A DNA stretch of 64,000 bases. Source: Candidatus Pyrohabitans jungbluthii (lineage in GTDB: Archaea; Hydrothermarchaeota; Hydrothermarchaeia; Hydrothermarchaeales; BMS3B). The stretch covers positions 1 to 64,000 of the forward strand of contig MTMD02000015.1 of NCBI GenBank assembly GCA_002010065.2. The letters run 5' to 3'. A program made the translations under genes and the position numbers. The notes below the pieces were generated by a model. The model was not told the origin of the DNA and made no database searches. It saw only the letters and a list, made by a program, of their open reading frames with translations. Numbering within the stretch: the first letter of the stretch is position 1; every line of letters begins with the position of its first letter. Below, piece by piece: positions 26,529-35,164 of the stretch.

Positions 26529-27534
26529 GTGTGAAGTTACCCGTCTCGCGATGCGATAGGGTGACGAAGTGGGACACGAGCAATGGCGAAGTGGGGTCTG
26601 AGATGTCCAGCACGAGTAAGCCGTTATCGAAGTCCGCCAGGTAGAGGTAACTCCCGTCTATGAAAAAGCCAAAAGCGTTGCCAGGGGTGTCATAATGGGA
26701 CAGCAACCTTGGTTTCGCCGGCGAGGTTATGTCAAACACGTATAGCCCATGGCTGCCAGTGGTAACAAAGGCGATGGTTCCCAAAAGCTTTACCTTTATG
26801 GCATACCCCATGGTGTTGATGTTGCTGATCTTTTCAGGCTTTGCTGGCTGTGAGACGTTTATCACGTCAACGCCTGCATCGCTATCCGCAAGCACCGCTA
26901 TGCCATTTTTAACAGCAACAGAGTAGGCCACGCCTCTGCTCTTGTAGGTTGCTACCAAGCTGAGATTTTTCCTGTCAACTATCTGCAAGCCCCCGGTGAA
27001 ATCTGCGAGGTAGACATAGTTCTCGCCCACGAAAAGGTCGCGCACGTGCTCATAGCCAGGAGGGTCAAATTTGCCTATAAGGGTAATGTTCTCTATGCTG
27101 GAGATGTTGAGCACAAGCAAACCATTCACGTCATTGAAGTTCGCTATGTACGCCTCCTCGCCTTTAACCACAATCTGCTTTAAATTACCCCTGTATCTGA
27201 ATCTGGCAATAAGCTTGGGCGCCTCCGGGTTTGAGACATCTATAACCTTCAGTCCGTCAAGACCATCGCACACAAAGGCGTAGCCATCTTTTACAAATAT
27301 GCCTTCCGCCTGCCCAGAGGTTCTTATGCTCCCCACAAGGCGGGGATTCTCAAAGTCTGAGAAGTCAATAATGCTCAGTCCCCAGTTTGAGGTGACATAG
27401 GCGTAGGGGTAGTCAACAAAAACATCTAGGAAGCCTGTGGACTGCTCCAGAGTCTCCCCTGGAGAGGTGGTCTCTTCCACACTTCCTGTACAGCCTGCGA
27501 ATAGGATTATAAGCAACAGCACATGCTTGCGCAT
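26509..27534 (-). CDS. LVIVD-repeat beta-propeller lipoprotein
   Basis: A 341-residue exported protein with a lipoprotein-like signal (LLLIILFAGC, Cys 15) and about six repeats of the LVIVD type (for example GLKVIDVSNPEAPKL, GVDVINVSQPAKPEKI, GLLVLDISDPTSPLL). These form a beta-propeller facing the outside. It heads the sensor kinase cluster and overlaps the kinase start; a role as ligand-binding or electron-transfer partner is inference. Its last 18 or so residues are encoded by a palindrome (26536-26564) unlike the rest of the repeats. Confidence 0.88.
   Translation of the reverse strand: MRKHVLLLIILFAGCTGSVEETTSPGETLEQSTGFLDVFVDYPYAYVTSNWGLSIIDFSDFENPRLVGSIRTSGQAEGIFVKDGYAFVCDGLDGLKVIDVSNPEAPKLIARFRYRGNLKQIVVKGEEAYIANFNDVNGLLVLNISSIENITLIGKFDPPGYEHVRDLFVGENYVYLADFTGGLQIVDRKNLSLVATYKSRGVAYSVAVKNGIAVLADSDAGVDVINVSQPAKPEKISNINTMGYAIKVKLLGTIAFVTTGSHGLYVFDITSPAKPRLLSHYDTPGNAFGFFIDGSYLYLADFDNGLLVLDISDPTSPLLVSHFVTLSHRETGNFTHGGEGY
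26536..26564. repeat. GTTACCC...GGGTGAC palindrome at the LVIVD/kinase junction
   Basis: A 29-base element with ends GTTACCC and GGGTGAC and an inner TCGC-GAT-GCGA stem. It lies in the 3' end of the LVIVD gene, just before the kinase start on the minus strand. The ends are the same as those of the palindrome inside the CsaA-like gene (38068-38094), including the flanking GTGAA before and a GA-rich stretch after. It looks like a second copy of a small dispersed element. Confidence 0.5.
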
Positions 27535-27613
27535 TTTCTATGCCTTCACCATTTTGAATTAATAATTCTACCGTCAATTAAAGTTTTCTTTGTTAGAGCA
27601 GAGGATGATAATA

Positions 27614-28366
27614 ATGAACACCAAGCTGGCTGAGCTTAAGACCCTGCTTAGGGAGAAGGACAGGATAGTGCTGGGTTTTTCAGGCGGACTTAACAGTATA
27701 TTTCTCGCCCACTTGTTGAAGGAGATGGGCAAGGATTTTGTAGCTGTAACAGTTGACCACGGCTTGCTACCGAGCGTGGCTGAGATAGCTGAAGTTGCTC
27801 GCGCTCTGGGAATAAGACACGAGGTTGTGAAGATAGATCTGCTCAGTGATAGATGCTTCATCGAGAACAGCTCAGAGAGGTGCTACTTCTGCAAGAAGGC
27901 AATGATCGACGCGCTTAAGCGCTTTGCAGAGGCTCAGGGTTACACCTACGTGATGGACGCCAGTGATGAGAGCGACATGCAGACCTACCGCTCGGCTGTG
28001 GTAGCGCTGTATGAGGAGGGTGTGGTAACACCGTTAATAGATGCAGGGCTAAACAGGGAGGAGATAGCTGAATATGCAAAGCAGGAAGGACTCCCCCTGC
28101 CTGCGCCTGAGAGCTGCCTTGCCACCAGGATTCCCTATGAGGTGTGGATAAGAGGGGAGGTTGTAGAGAGGGTGCGGGGTTTTGAGAAGGATGTTCGCGG
28201 GCTCGGCTTTGCCGCAGTTAGAGCCAGAGTTCACGATTCCCTGCTCAGGATTCAGTTCCTCGAAGATGAGCTGGAGCTCGCCCTGAAGAAGAAGGGGGAG
28301 ATACTCAAAGCTGCGAAGAAGCACGGGTTTGCGTACGCTACCATCGATGTGGAGGGTTTGGGATAA
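27614..28366 (+). CDS. larE: LarE-like sacrificial sulfur transferase
   Basis: A 250-residue PP-loop protein of the LarE group, which adenylates a pyridinium carboxylate and donates sulfur to build the nickel-pincer cofactor. The PP-loop is GFSGGLNS; C168 in PAPESCLATRIPY is at the place of the sacrificial Cys; C90-x2-C93 (RCYFCKK) is the other conserved pair. In archaea the family is also tied to other thiolations. LarB and LarC are not nearby. ATG 27614 follows GAGGATGAT; divergent from the LVIVD gene. Confidence 0.87.
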   Translation: MNTKLAELKTLLREKDRIVLGFSGGLNSIFLAHLLKEMGKDFVAVTVDHGLLPSVAEIAEVARALGIRHEVVKIDLLSDRCFIENSSERCYFCKKAMIDALKRFAEAQGYTYVMDASDESDMQTYRSAVVALYEEGVVTPLIDAGLNREEIAEYAKQEGLPLPAPESCLATRIPYEVWIRGEVVERVRGFEKDVRGLGFAAVRARVHDSLLRIQFLEDELELALKKKGEILKAAKKHGFAYATIDVEGLG

Positions 28367-28367
28367 A

Positions 28368-30098
28368 CTACCCCAATCCCAGCTCTCTAAGCTTCTCCCG
28401 GGTAGGCACGCCCTCGCTGCTCCACCCACGCAGAGAGTAGTACTCTTCTAAAATTCCAAGCTCTGCCACCATGCCCTGGGAGGGTCCGCTGGGGATGGGC
28501 TGTGTTAGAAGCTTTCTAGGCAAGGTGTCGTCCTGCTTCGAAAATCCCTCCCGCAGGTTGAACATCCTTTCAAGGTTGAAAATCCTCTCCCCTGCGAGGA
28601 GGAGCTCTTCGCGGGTAAACTCTATTCCCGTGGCAAAGCTGAGAAGCTCAGCGTAGTCCTGCGCGGCTAACGCTCGGGCTGTAAACTTGCACAGGATAAG
28701 CGAGTCCAGCGCAGCATGAAAGTCCTGCATTTCCTTAACCAGCTTAGCCTTGCCCTCACTCTTGCGCCGGTCGACGCTCTGGGTGAGTATCTCCTCTATA
28801 TAAACAGGTGCGCGCAGGTGACAAGCGCCGCGGTTGGAGGTGGCATACGCGAGAGCTACACCCTTCGCGCCACGCGGATCATAACCGGGAAGCTCAAGGC
28901 TCTTGATGCTGATGGAATACTCAGGCAGGGCTCTTGCGCTCCCCTCAGCCAGGGCTTTGCCCTCGCCTCTGCGATGCGCGATGTCCTCAAGCAAAGCTAA
29001 AATCTTCTCGCCATCCCCCCAAGCAGCGTCGCCGTAACGCGAACATTTCTCGAGGTAGGCTGCTATTGTAGCGCCCGCTGAGATGGTGTCCATGCCCTGG
29101 TTGTTGCAAAGCTCGTTGAACTTAACCACCCACGAAAGCTCTGCAACGCCCACATTTGAGCCAAGGGCATAGAGGGTCTCATATTCGAGGCTAGTGGTGC
29201 TAACTCCGCCTACCTCAACCACCTTCCCGCACCTGATAGCGCAGGAGTAGCAGCCATAGGAGGAGGTTATGTACCTGGCGATGCTCTCGGCAGATATGCT
29301 GTCGGCACCCTCAAAAACGCCCTCGCTGAAGTTTCGCGTCGGGAGGAGACCTATGTAGTTTACCTTGGCGAGAACGTTGGGTGTGCCGTAGAGCTTCAGA
29401 GTCTTTCCTGTCGTAGGATGCGAAGCAAGCTTCCTGTAGCACTCCCTTGCCTTTCGCTTAAACTCCCGTGGATGAGCAAGCTCTATGCTCTTACTCCCCT
29501 TCACCGCAATAGCTTTGAGGTTCTTGGAGCCCATCACAGCACCCAGGCCGCCTCTGCCAAAGGCACGGTGCCCATCGTGGATTATCGCCGCAAAGCGCAC
29601 CAGGTTCTCGCCAGCCACACCTATCGCTGCAACACGTGAGCGCTCCCACCCTCGCCTGCGCTTAATCCTCTGCTCTGTCTCCCTAGTGCCCAAGCCCCAT
29701 AGTTGGGAGGCACTCTCAAACTCCACGCCATCCTCTGAAATTCTGAGACAGACCCTGTCCTCCGCCCTACCTCTTATCGCAACCGCCATATAGCCGGCTT
29801 TTCTAAGCTCGTAGCCAAGGTAGCCACCGCAGTGGGACTCGAAGATTGTGCCTGTGAGTGGTGATTTTGAAGAGGCGCACACCCTGCCTGAGGAGGGCGC
29901 AACAGTGCCTGTGAGCGGCCCGGCAGCGAAGATTAGGATGTTCTCAGGCGAAAAGGGGTCAACTCCTTCGCGGAGATGTTCATATAGCAGTTTAGCCGCA
30001 AAGCCCTTGCCCCCAATAAATCTCCTCACCACCTCCTCCTTAATTTCCTCCTCCCAGAAGCGTTCCTCGCCAAGGTCAATCCAGAGCATTCGTAGCAT
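28368..30098 (-). CDS. Aldehyde ferredoxin oxidoreductase family (tungsten enzyme)
   Basis: A 576-residue AOR-family enzyme, oxidising aldehydes with ferredoxin via a bis-tungstopterin. The N-terminal FIGGKGFAAKLLYEH and GPLTGTVAPSSGR pterin segments are clear, and the [4Fe-4S] ligands are C283, C286, C290 and C470. It is shorter than the 605-residue Pyrococcus AOR but within the range of uncharacterised archaeal members. ATG 30098 is set by GAGGTG six bases before. It follows the SpoIIM-like gene, overlapping region of six bases aside, in the mfnB operon. Confidence 0.93.
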   Translation of the reverse strand: MLRMLWIDLGEERFWEEEIKEEVVRRFIGGKGFAAKLLYEHLREGVDPFSPENILIFAAGPLTGTVAPSSGRVCASSKSPLTGTIFESHCGGYLGYELRKAGYMAVAIRGRAEDRVCLRISEDGVEFESASQLWGLGTRETEQRIKRRRGWERSRVAAIGVAGENLVRFAAIIHDGHRAFGRGGLGAVMGSKNLKAIAVKGSKSIELAHPREFKRKARECYRKLASHPTTGKTLKLYGTPNVLAKVNYIGLLPTRNFSEGVFEGADSISAESIARYITSSYGCYSCAIRCGKVVEVGGVSTTSLEYETLYALGSNVGVAELSWVVKFNELCNNQGMDTISAGATIAAYLEKCSRYGDAAWGDGEKILALLEDIAHRRGEGKALAEGSARALPEYSISIKSLELPGYDPRGAKGVALAYATSNRGACHLRAPVYIEEILTQSVDRRKSEGKAKLVKEMQDFHAALDSLILCKFTARALAAQDYAELLSFATGIEFTREELLLAGERIFNLERMFNLREGFSKQDDTLPRKLLTQPIPSGPSQGMVAELGILEEYYSLRGWSSEGVPTREKLRELGLG

Positions 30099-30103
30099 TA
30101 TGC

Positions 30104-30694
30104 TCACCTCAGCAGCAGATATATTCCTGCTATCTCCCACACCGCCCCTAAGAGCAAAAGCAGCGCCACTATGAGGTAACCTCTTACCACCCTCGCAAGC
30201 GCACGCCTCACCTCTCCTCTTCGAGCGATCTCAATCCCCAGCGCTGTGCCCAGGGCAGAGGAGACGCTGTAAGCCCCAAACTCTAAAAAGATGGTGCCTG
30301 CAATCAGAACAAGGTGCTGCGCCGAGGCTATGTGGTCATAAAAGGCAAGCCCTACAAAAAAGGCGCGGAATGCGCTTATGAGCGCCGGGAGAAATAGCAC
30401 AACCCCGGTTAGCGTGGTGCTTAAAAAGGCACCAAAGCTCAGATTATATGCGAAGGTTATGCTCATCGCCCTCAAAAGACTACCCTCATGAACACTCGCG
30501 GCAACCGCTTCTAGGGGTATGAAACCCCTTAGCGACATAAGGAACTCCTCCCTCAGGGAAAGAGCCCAAGGAAAACTCAGGGCAACGACTGCGTAGCCAG
30601 CGATGAGAAAAAAGACATGCACAGAAGCCATTGCAAGGACAAGGCCTTTAATCTCCTTGACTGCTCTTATAGAGTCGTTTACCCTCGCTATCAT
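30104..30694 (-). CDS. SpoIIM/DUF95-family membrane protein
   Basis: A 196-residue integral membrane protein with about five hydrophobic helices and the FAYNLSFGAFLSTTLTGV and FGAYSVSSALGTALG motifs of the stage II sporulation M family. In archaea, which do not sporulate, its function is unknown; a membrane remodelling or transport role is speculation. It overlaps the mfnB stop by ATGA and precedes the AOR gene by five bases. Confidence 0.85.
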   Translation of the reverse strand: MIARVNDSIRAVKEIKGLVLAMASVHVFFLIAGYAVVALSFPWALSLREEFLMSLRGFIPLEAVAASVHEGSLLRAMSITFAYNLSFGAFLSTTLTGVVLFLPALISAFRAFFVGLAFYDHIASAQHLVLIAGTIFLEFGAYSVSSALGTALGIEIARRGEVRRALARVVRGYLIVALLLLLGAVWEIAGIYLLLR

Positions 30695-31395
30695 AGCTCC
30701 ACCAAATTCTTGAGGAATTTCACTCTCTCTGCGACTATCCTGCCTCTATTTCTGTCTCCATTGGTGCACGCTGCGCCTCTAACCCCTGCGATATCTGCGC
30801 CCGTTTTTTTTATCTTCGGCATATCTTCAGCGCTTAAGCTGCCTGCGAGGGCGCATATTAGCCCTTGAGAGTGAGCTTCCTCCACAAAGTGCGTAAGCTC
30901 TTCAAGGTTTAGGTATGAGAGCAATCCCCCGCTGCCCTTCTTGGCTGTGTCTATCATAACCCCCTCCGCACCTGCCTGGGAGGCAACCTCAACCAGCGCA
31001 AAGGGCGAGATTGCGCCTATTTTCACGTAATCCGCATACCCCGCAAGGATAACCTTTGCGTCGAAGCTCTCGACAGCCTTAACAAGCGAGGTGGCAAGCT
31101 CAAGGGCATGTTCAGCGTTCCTTATTTTATAAAACCCTGCCTTCAGGTAATTCACACCAAGGGAAGCCAACCCATACGCCGCCAAGCTCGCGGTGCCGGG
31201 CTTGAAGTCCAAGTCCCCCAGTGTGGCGCTGGTCTCGACCCCCTGAGGGACAACCTGCAGCACCTCGCGGATAACCCAAGGGAAGCTCGCACCCAGGGAG
31301 CCCTCAGCCGGGTTTTTAACATCTATTATATCTGCTCCGCCCTTAACCGCCTCCTCTGCTTCAGCGGCATCCATAGGGCTAACCAAGAGTTTCAT
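30691..31395 (-). CDS. mfnB: (5-formylfuran-3-yl)methyl phosphate synthase
   Basis: First step of methanofuran furan-ring formation, joining two glyceraldehyde-3-phosphates. The 234-residue TIM barrel begins MKLLVSPMDAAEAEEAVKGG with DVKNPAEGSLGASFPW, then KVILAGYADY, VMIDTAKKGSGGL and ALAGSL, as in MfnB. Its presence implies the organism makes methanofuran. It is the first gene of a three-gene run (mfnB, SpoIIM-like, AOR). Confidence 0.94.
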   Translation of the reverse strand: MKLLVSPMDAAEAEEAVKGGADIIDVKNPAEGSLGASFPWVIREVLQVVPQGVETSATLGDLDFKPGTASLAAYGLASLGVNYLKAGFYKIRNAEHALELATSLVKAVESFDAKVILAGYADYVKIGAISPFALVEVASQAGAEGVMIDTAKKGSGGLLSYLNLEELTHFVEEAHSQGLICALAGSLSAEDMPKIKKTGADIAGVRGAACTNGDRNRGRIVAERVKFLKNLVEL

Positions 31396-31470
31396 TGCCC
31401 ACTAACTTCTCCTGAGTAAATAAAAAATTACCGGCGCAGGTTTAAATTCCAGCTTTACATAAATCTCCTT

Positions 31471-33942
31471 ATGCGATGCCCGGGCTGCGGTGAGGATATT
31501 CTTGTGATGCACTGGGGCGAAGACTATGGCATAGTCTGCCTGAGGTGCAGAATTCGAGCTAGAGTGGCTGGAAAGGATGAAGGCGAGGCATACAGGAATT
31601 TTCTTGAAGCCTACAAGCGGGGCGAGGCTGGATTTCCGGTGCAGGTTAAGCGTGAGCTCGCCCGCGAGGGGATTTCCCCCGATGGGCTACCGCAGCCCCT
31701 TCAGCGTATATTGAGAATGAAGGGGGTGAGGCTCGCGAGGTACAAGCTGTTCAGCGAGGTTGAATTTGCCCAGGGCAGCGAGGTTGAGGAACTGAACATA
31801 AACCCCTCGCTAAAGGCTTACCTCAAGGCAAGGGGGATAAGAAGGCTGTACCGCTTCCAAGAGGAGGCGCTTGAAAAAATCCTTGCTGGAAAAAATGTGG
31901 TTATATGCGCGCCCACCGCAAGCGGCAAGACAGAAGCCTTCGCTCTACCTGTGGTTCACAGCATAATGCGACTCGGCGGAGGCACAACCAGGGCGCTTTT
32001 CATCTACCCCACCAAGGCTCTTGCCAGAGACCAGCTCTCAAAATTTAAGGAGATTGAAGCCGCGACAGGCGTGCGCTTCGCTGTGCTGGACGGCGACACC
32101 CCTCGCGAGGAGAGGGAGAAGATTTACGCCTCTCCGCCAGAGGTGTTGATAACCAACCCCGACATGCTTCACCTTCACCTCATGCTCCCCTGGAGCGAGT
32201 TTCGCGGTCTTCTTCACGGGGTGTGCTACGTGGTGCTGGATGAAATCCACGAGTACACCGGTGCCTTCGGAGCGAGTATCCACTTTATCCTGCGAAGGCT
32301 CCGAAGGTTTGCTAACTTCCAGCTAATAGCTGCAACCGCGACCCTCGCCAACCCTGAAGAGTTTGCCTCCCAGCTCTTCGGGTGTAGCGCTGAGCCTGTC
32401 GCAGAAGAGGGGCGGAAGGGGAGGCTGCACTTTGCCATGCTCTACCCTGAAGAGGGTAGCGAGACCTCGCTGATAGTGGCGATAATGCGGGAGCTTTACC
32501 AGGAAGGTCTCAAAAACCTTGTTTTTGCAAACACCCACAAAAATGCAGAGGTAATACTTAAAGTAGCTAGAAAGCAAAAGCTCAGGGCAGAGATTCACCG
32601 CGCTGGTTTAACTAAAAAGCATCGCGAGGCTGTGGAGCGTGCCTTTAAGAGCGGAGAGCTTCGCTGCATGGTTGCGACGCCAACCCTTGAGCTGGGCATA
32701 GATATCGGCGACTTAGACGCCGTCGTTACGATGCTCACCAGCTTTACCCGCGTGCTTCAGCGCATAGGTAGAGCCGGACGAAAGGGACAGGAGAGCCTAG
32801 CTTTGATGGTGCTCAGAAACAACGACCCGATAAGCTCCTACTATCTGGAGCATCCCGATGACTACTTTGGCGACGTGGCTCCGGGCTACGTGGAGCCGGG
32901 CAATGAGGTTGTGGCGAGGCATCACATTCTTGCAGCCGCGCTGGACATGCCCCTTCGCAGAGGAGAGTTCGCAGAGTTTGCGGGGCTAATTGAGAAGCTT
33001 GTGAAGGAGGGGCTGCTTGTTGAGAGGAGAGGGAGGCTATACCCGGACTACAGGCGAGTGCGAAAGGTTCTGGCTAATTATAATCTCCGTGGCGTTGGCG
33101 AGGAGGTGGTTATCCGCGAGGGCAAGCGGAGAATAGGCACTAGGAGCATGCCAATGGCGGCGCGGGAGCTCTTTCCGGGGGCGATTTACCTCCATGGGGG
33201 CGTGGCTTATGTGAGCAGAAGCTTTTATTTCTCCTCTGGCAGAGGCGAAGCTGTGGTTGAACGCTTCCACGGGGAGGAGAACATAAAGACCGAAGCCCTG
33301 CGCTTCTCTGTGCCTGAGATTGTAGAGACCATCGCGAGGCGTCGCGCTCTGGGTGCAGAGCTTGTATACGCGAAGCTGCGCATTACCGAGGTGGTGCACG
33401 GCTACGTGGTCAGGGATATATACACAAACAAGAAGCTGGAGGAGGCTTCGCTTGCAGAGCCCATAGAGTATACCTTCACCACCTACGGCGTAGCCTTCCG
33501 TGCGCCTGAGCCAGAGCCTTTGCCAGAGCCCCAAAGCGGTGCTTTTAGCCATGAGGAGATACTCTCCGGAACCTTCCACGCGCTGGAGCATGTGCTTATA
33601 GAGGGGAACAATATGCTCCTTGGCGGCGGCGCAGGCGAGCTTGGAGGCATTGCCATGGGCACCTCGGGGGTGATCTTCATCTACGACGGGTCGCCGGGTG
33701 GCAATGGGCTTGCAAAGCTCCTGTACGACCGTTTTGAGACTGGAGTTAAACGCGCGAGGGAGATTCTCAGGATTTGCAACTGCAAGCGCGACGACGGTTG
33801 TCCGCGATGCACCTACTCCTACCAGTGCGGAAACAACAACCGCCCCCTATTTAAGGCAGGCGCCCTCGCGTGTGCAGAAACACTGCTGCGAGGAAAGGCA
33901 AGAGCAATAGGAGACTATGAGGGTGAGAAGCCATACGTGTAG
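31471..33942 (+). CDS. DEAD/DEAH helicase with DUF1998 (MrfA/Hrq1-like)
   Basis: An 823-residue superfamily 2 helicase. An N-terminal zinc ribbon (CPGCGED...CLRCR) leads to the motor: motif I APTASGKTEA, motif II DEIH, motif III ATATLAN, motif VI QRIGRAGRKG. The C-terminal DUF1998 zinc site is CNCKRDDGCPRC...QCGNNN. Bacterial MrfA and yeast Hrq1 of this group act in repair of crosslinked or alkylated DNA. No MrfB nuclease lies next to it. ATG 31471 lies about 25 bases after a TTTAAATTCC element. Confidence 0.92.
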   Translation: MRCPGCGEDILVMHWGEDYGIVCLRCRIRARVAGKDEGEAYRNFLEAYKRGEAGFPVQVKRELAREGISPDGLPQPLQRILRMKGVRLARYKLFSEVEFAQGSEVEELNINPSLKAYLKARGIRRLYRFQEEALEKILAGKNVVICAPTASGKTEAFALPVVHSIMRLGGGTTRALFIYPTKALARDQLSKFKEIEAATGVRFAVLDGDTPREEREKIYASPPEVLITNPDMLHLHLMLPWSEFRGLLHGVCYVVLDEIHEYTGAFGASIHFILRRLRRFANFQLIAATATLANPEEFASQLFGCSAEPVAEEGRKGRLHFAMLYPEEGSETSLIVAIMRELYQEGLKNLVFANTHKNAEVILKVARKQKLRAEIHRAGLTKKHREAVERAFKSGELRCMVATPTLELGIDIGDLDAVVTMLTSFTRVLQRIGRAGRKGQESLALMVLRNNDPISSYYLEHPDDYFGDVAPGYVEPGNEVVARHHILAAALDMPLRRGEFAEFAGLIEKLVKEGLLVERRGRLYPDYRRVRKVLANYNLRGVGEEVVIREGKRRIGTRSMPMAARELFPGAIYLHGGVAYVSRSFYFSSGRGEAVVERFHGEENIKTEALRFSVPEIVETIARRRALGAELVYAKLRITEVVHGYVVRDIYTNKKLEEASLAEPIEYTFTTYGVAFRAPEPEPLPEPQSGAFSHEEILSGTFHALEHVLIEGNNMLLGGGAGELGGIAMGTSGVIFIYDGSPGGNGLAKLLYDRFETGVKRAREILRICNCKRDDGCPRCTYSYQCGNNNRPLFKAGALACAETLLRGKARAIGDYEGEKPYV

Positions 33943-33979
33943 CGCAAGATTTTTTATATATAATCTACAGGATATTGGC

Positions 33980-34171
33980 ATGGACGAGATTGTGCTCAGG
34001 CTGGATAAGAAGGCGATGCGCAAGCTCTATGCTGTCGCCCTCTTCTTTGGTGTTGTTATGGGACTTTTTTTAATACCAGACAGCACAATAGAGCTTGCAG
34101 GTATTGTCCTGCTCATCCTCCTGAGCATGTCCCTAGGTGTGATGCTCGAGAGGATAAGGGTGGAGAGTTAG
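33980..34171 (+). CDS. Small two-helix membrane protein
   Basis: A 63-residue protein with a basic N-terminal segment (LDKKAMRKLYA) and two hydrophobic helices (about 17-33 and 37-54). ATG 33980 lies about 25 bases after TTTTTATATATAATC, a good TATA box, so it is probably leaderless. I recognise no family. It precedes purC by 13 bases and may be read through with it. Confidence 0.7.
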   Translation: MDEIVLRLDKKAMRKLYAVALFFGVVMGLFLIPDSTIELAGIVLLILLSMSLGVMLERIRVES

Positions 34172-34184
34172 TGAAGGTGATAAA

Positions 34185-34880
34185 ATGAAGCTTATCTACG
34201 CTGGCAAGGCTAAAAGCTTGTATGAGCTGGACGAAGAGCGCGTGCTCATGGAGTTCCGCGACGACTTAACCGCAGGAGACGGTGCGAAGAAGGCGACAAA
34301 GGCTGGAAAGGGAGCGCTTAACGCAGAGATATCTGCTAAGTTCATGGAGCTTCTCAGGGGAAAGGGAATACCCACGCATTACCTCGCCTTTGAGGCGCCA
34401 AACAAGCACGTAGTGAAGCGCGTTAAGATAGTGCCCCTCGAGGTTATTGTGCGCAACATAGCCACAGGTAGCTTGGTGAGGCGCTACCCCTTTAAAGAGG
34501 GCACCGAGCTATCGCCACCCATTGTGGAGTTCTGCCTAAAGAGCGATGAATACCATGACCCCATGGTGAACGAAGACATAGCCCTCGCTTTGAGCGTCGT
34601 CTCTTCAAGGGAGGAGCTCGCGAAGATGCGCGAAATTGCGCTGAAGGTGAACGAAGTCCTGAGCGAGTTCCTGCGGGAGAAGGGGATTATACTCGTAGAC
34701 TTCAAGCTGGAGTTTGGCTATGACAGCGAAGGCAATCTCATTGTTGCGGACGAAATCTCTCCCGACACCTGCCGCTTTTGGGACGCGGAGACAAGGGAGA
34801 TTATGGATAAAGACCGCTTCCGGCGCGATCTTGGGGATGTACTGAAGTACTACGAGGAGGTAAAAAGGAGAATCTCATAA
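34185..34880 (+). CDS. purC: Phosphoribosylaminoimidazole-succinocarboxamide synthase
   Basis: SAICAR synthetase of purine synthesis. The 231 residues match the short archaeal/bacterial form: YAGKAKSLYE start, LEVIVRNIATGSLVRRY, and DEISPDTCRFWDAET near the C-terminus. ATG 34185 has GAAGGTGAT just before it. The gene ends about 30 bases before the end of the convergent RNA candidate at 34909. Confidence 0.96.
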   Translation: MKLIYAGKAKSLYELDEERVLMEFRDDLTAGDGAKKATKAGKGALNAEISAKFMELLRGKGIPTHYLAFEAPNKHVVKRVKIVPLEVIVRNIATGSLVRRYPFKEGTELSPPIVEFCLKSDEYHDPMVNEDIALALSVVSSREELAKMREIALKVNEVLSEFLREKGIILVDFKLEFGYDSEGNLIVADEISPDTCRFWDAETREIMDKDRFRRDLGDVLKYYEEVKRRIS

Positions 34881-34908
34881 AACTGATGAAAAACTACAAG
34901 AAGAGTAT

Positions 34909-35127
34909 AAAAACCGGATTTGAGGTCAAGCGGTTAAACCTTAAGGCACGCCTCAAAGGCTTACCCTTTTTAGGGGGCAAACCTCTTTAGCATTGCCTAT
35001 CAGGTACACAGCCCGGCGAACAGGTAGCTGTCCCGCACCTTCACTCCCAACCCGGGTTTCCCCGAATGAGAGTGTCGGGCAAAGACGAGCGCCCTGCCGA
35101 ACTGCCCGCTTGATTTCCTCTCCGGTG
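34909..35127 (-). ncRNA. Candidate structured non-coding RNA, about 215 nt
   Basis: No coding ORF explains this stretch. On the minus strand a CGAAAACTATTTAT promoter (35150-35164) points to a start at about 35127. The two ends pair: CCGCTTGA (35106-35113) with TCAAGCGG (34926-34933) and outer CCGG with CCGG. Internal helices include CGGG-GAAA-CCCG (a GNRA tetraloop) inside ACTCTC/GGGAGT, ACAGC/GCTGT enclosed by AGGT/ACCT, and GGTTTGCCC/GGGTAAGCC. The transcript would end after CCGG in a run of five U. I could not match it to RNase P, SRP, 5S or known riboswitches; an 80-residue ORF over it looks spurious. Confidence 0.65.
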
Positions 35128-35149
35128 GAATAAATATTGTATTAGTCGC

Positions 35150-35164
35150 ATAAATAGTTTTCGG
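35150..35164 (-). promoter_or_regulatory. Promoter of the structured RNA candidate
   Basis: Minus-strand CGAAAACTATTTAT: a CGAAA BRE-like element followed by a TATA box, like the CGAAAGG-TATA pairs before the S-layer gene. Its centre is about 26 bases before the outer helix of the RNA, the expected distance to the start site. The 250 bases beyond it (35165-35378) contain nothing I can assign. Confidence 0.5.

Noticed and set aside
34909-35127. RNase P or SRP RNA as identity of the RNA candidate
   Set aside because: I looked for the conserved GAGGAAAGTCC/ACAGAAA pairs of RNase P and the GGAAGG...AGCAGCC loop of SRP and did not find convincing matches; GAGGAAA occurs once but without its partner.
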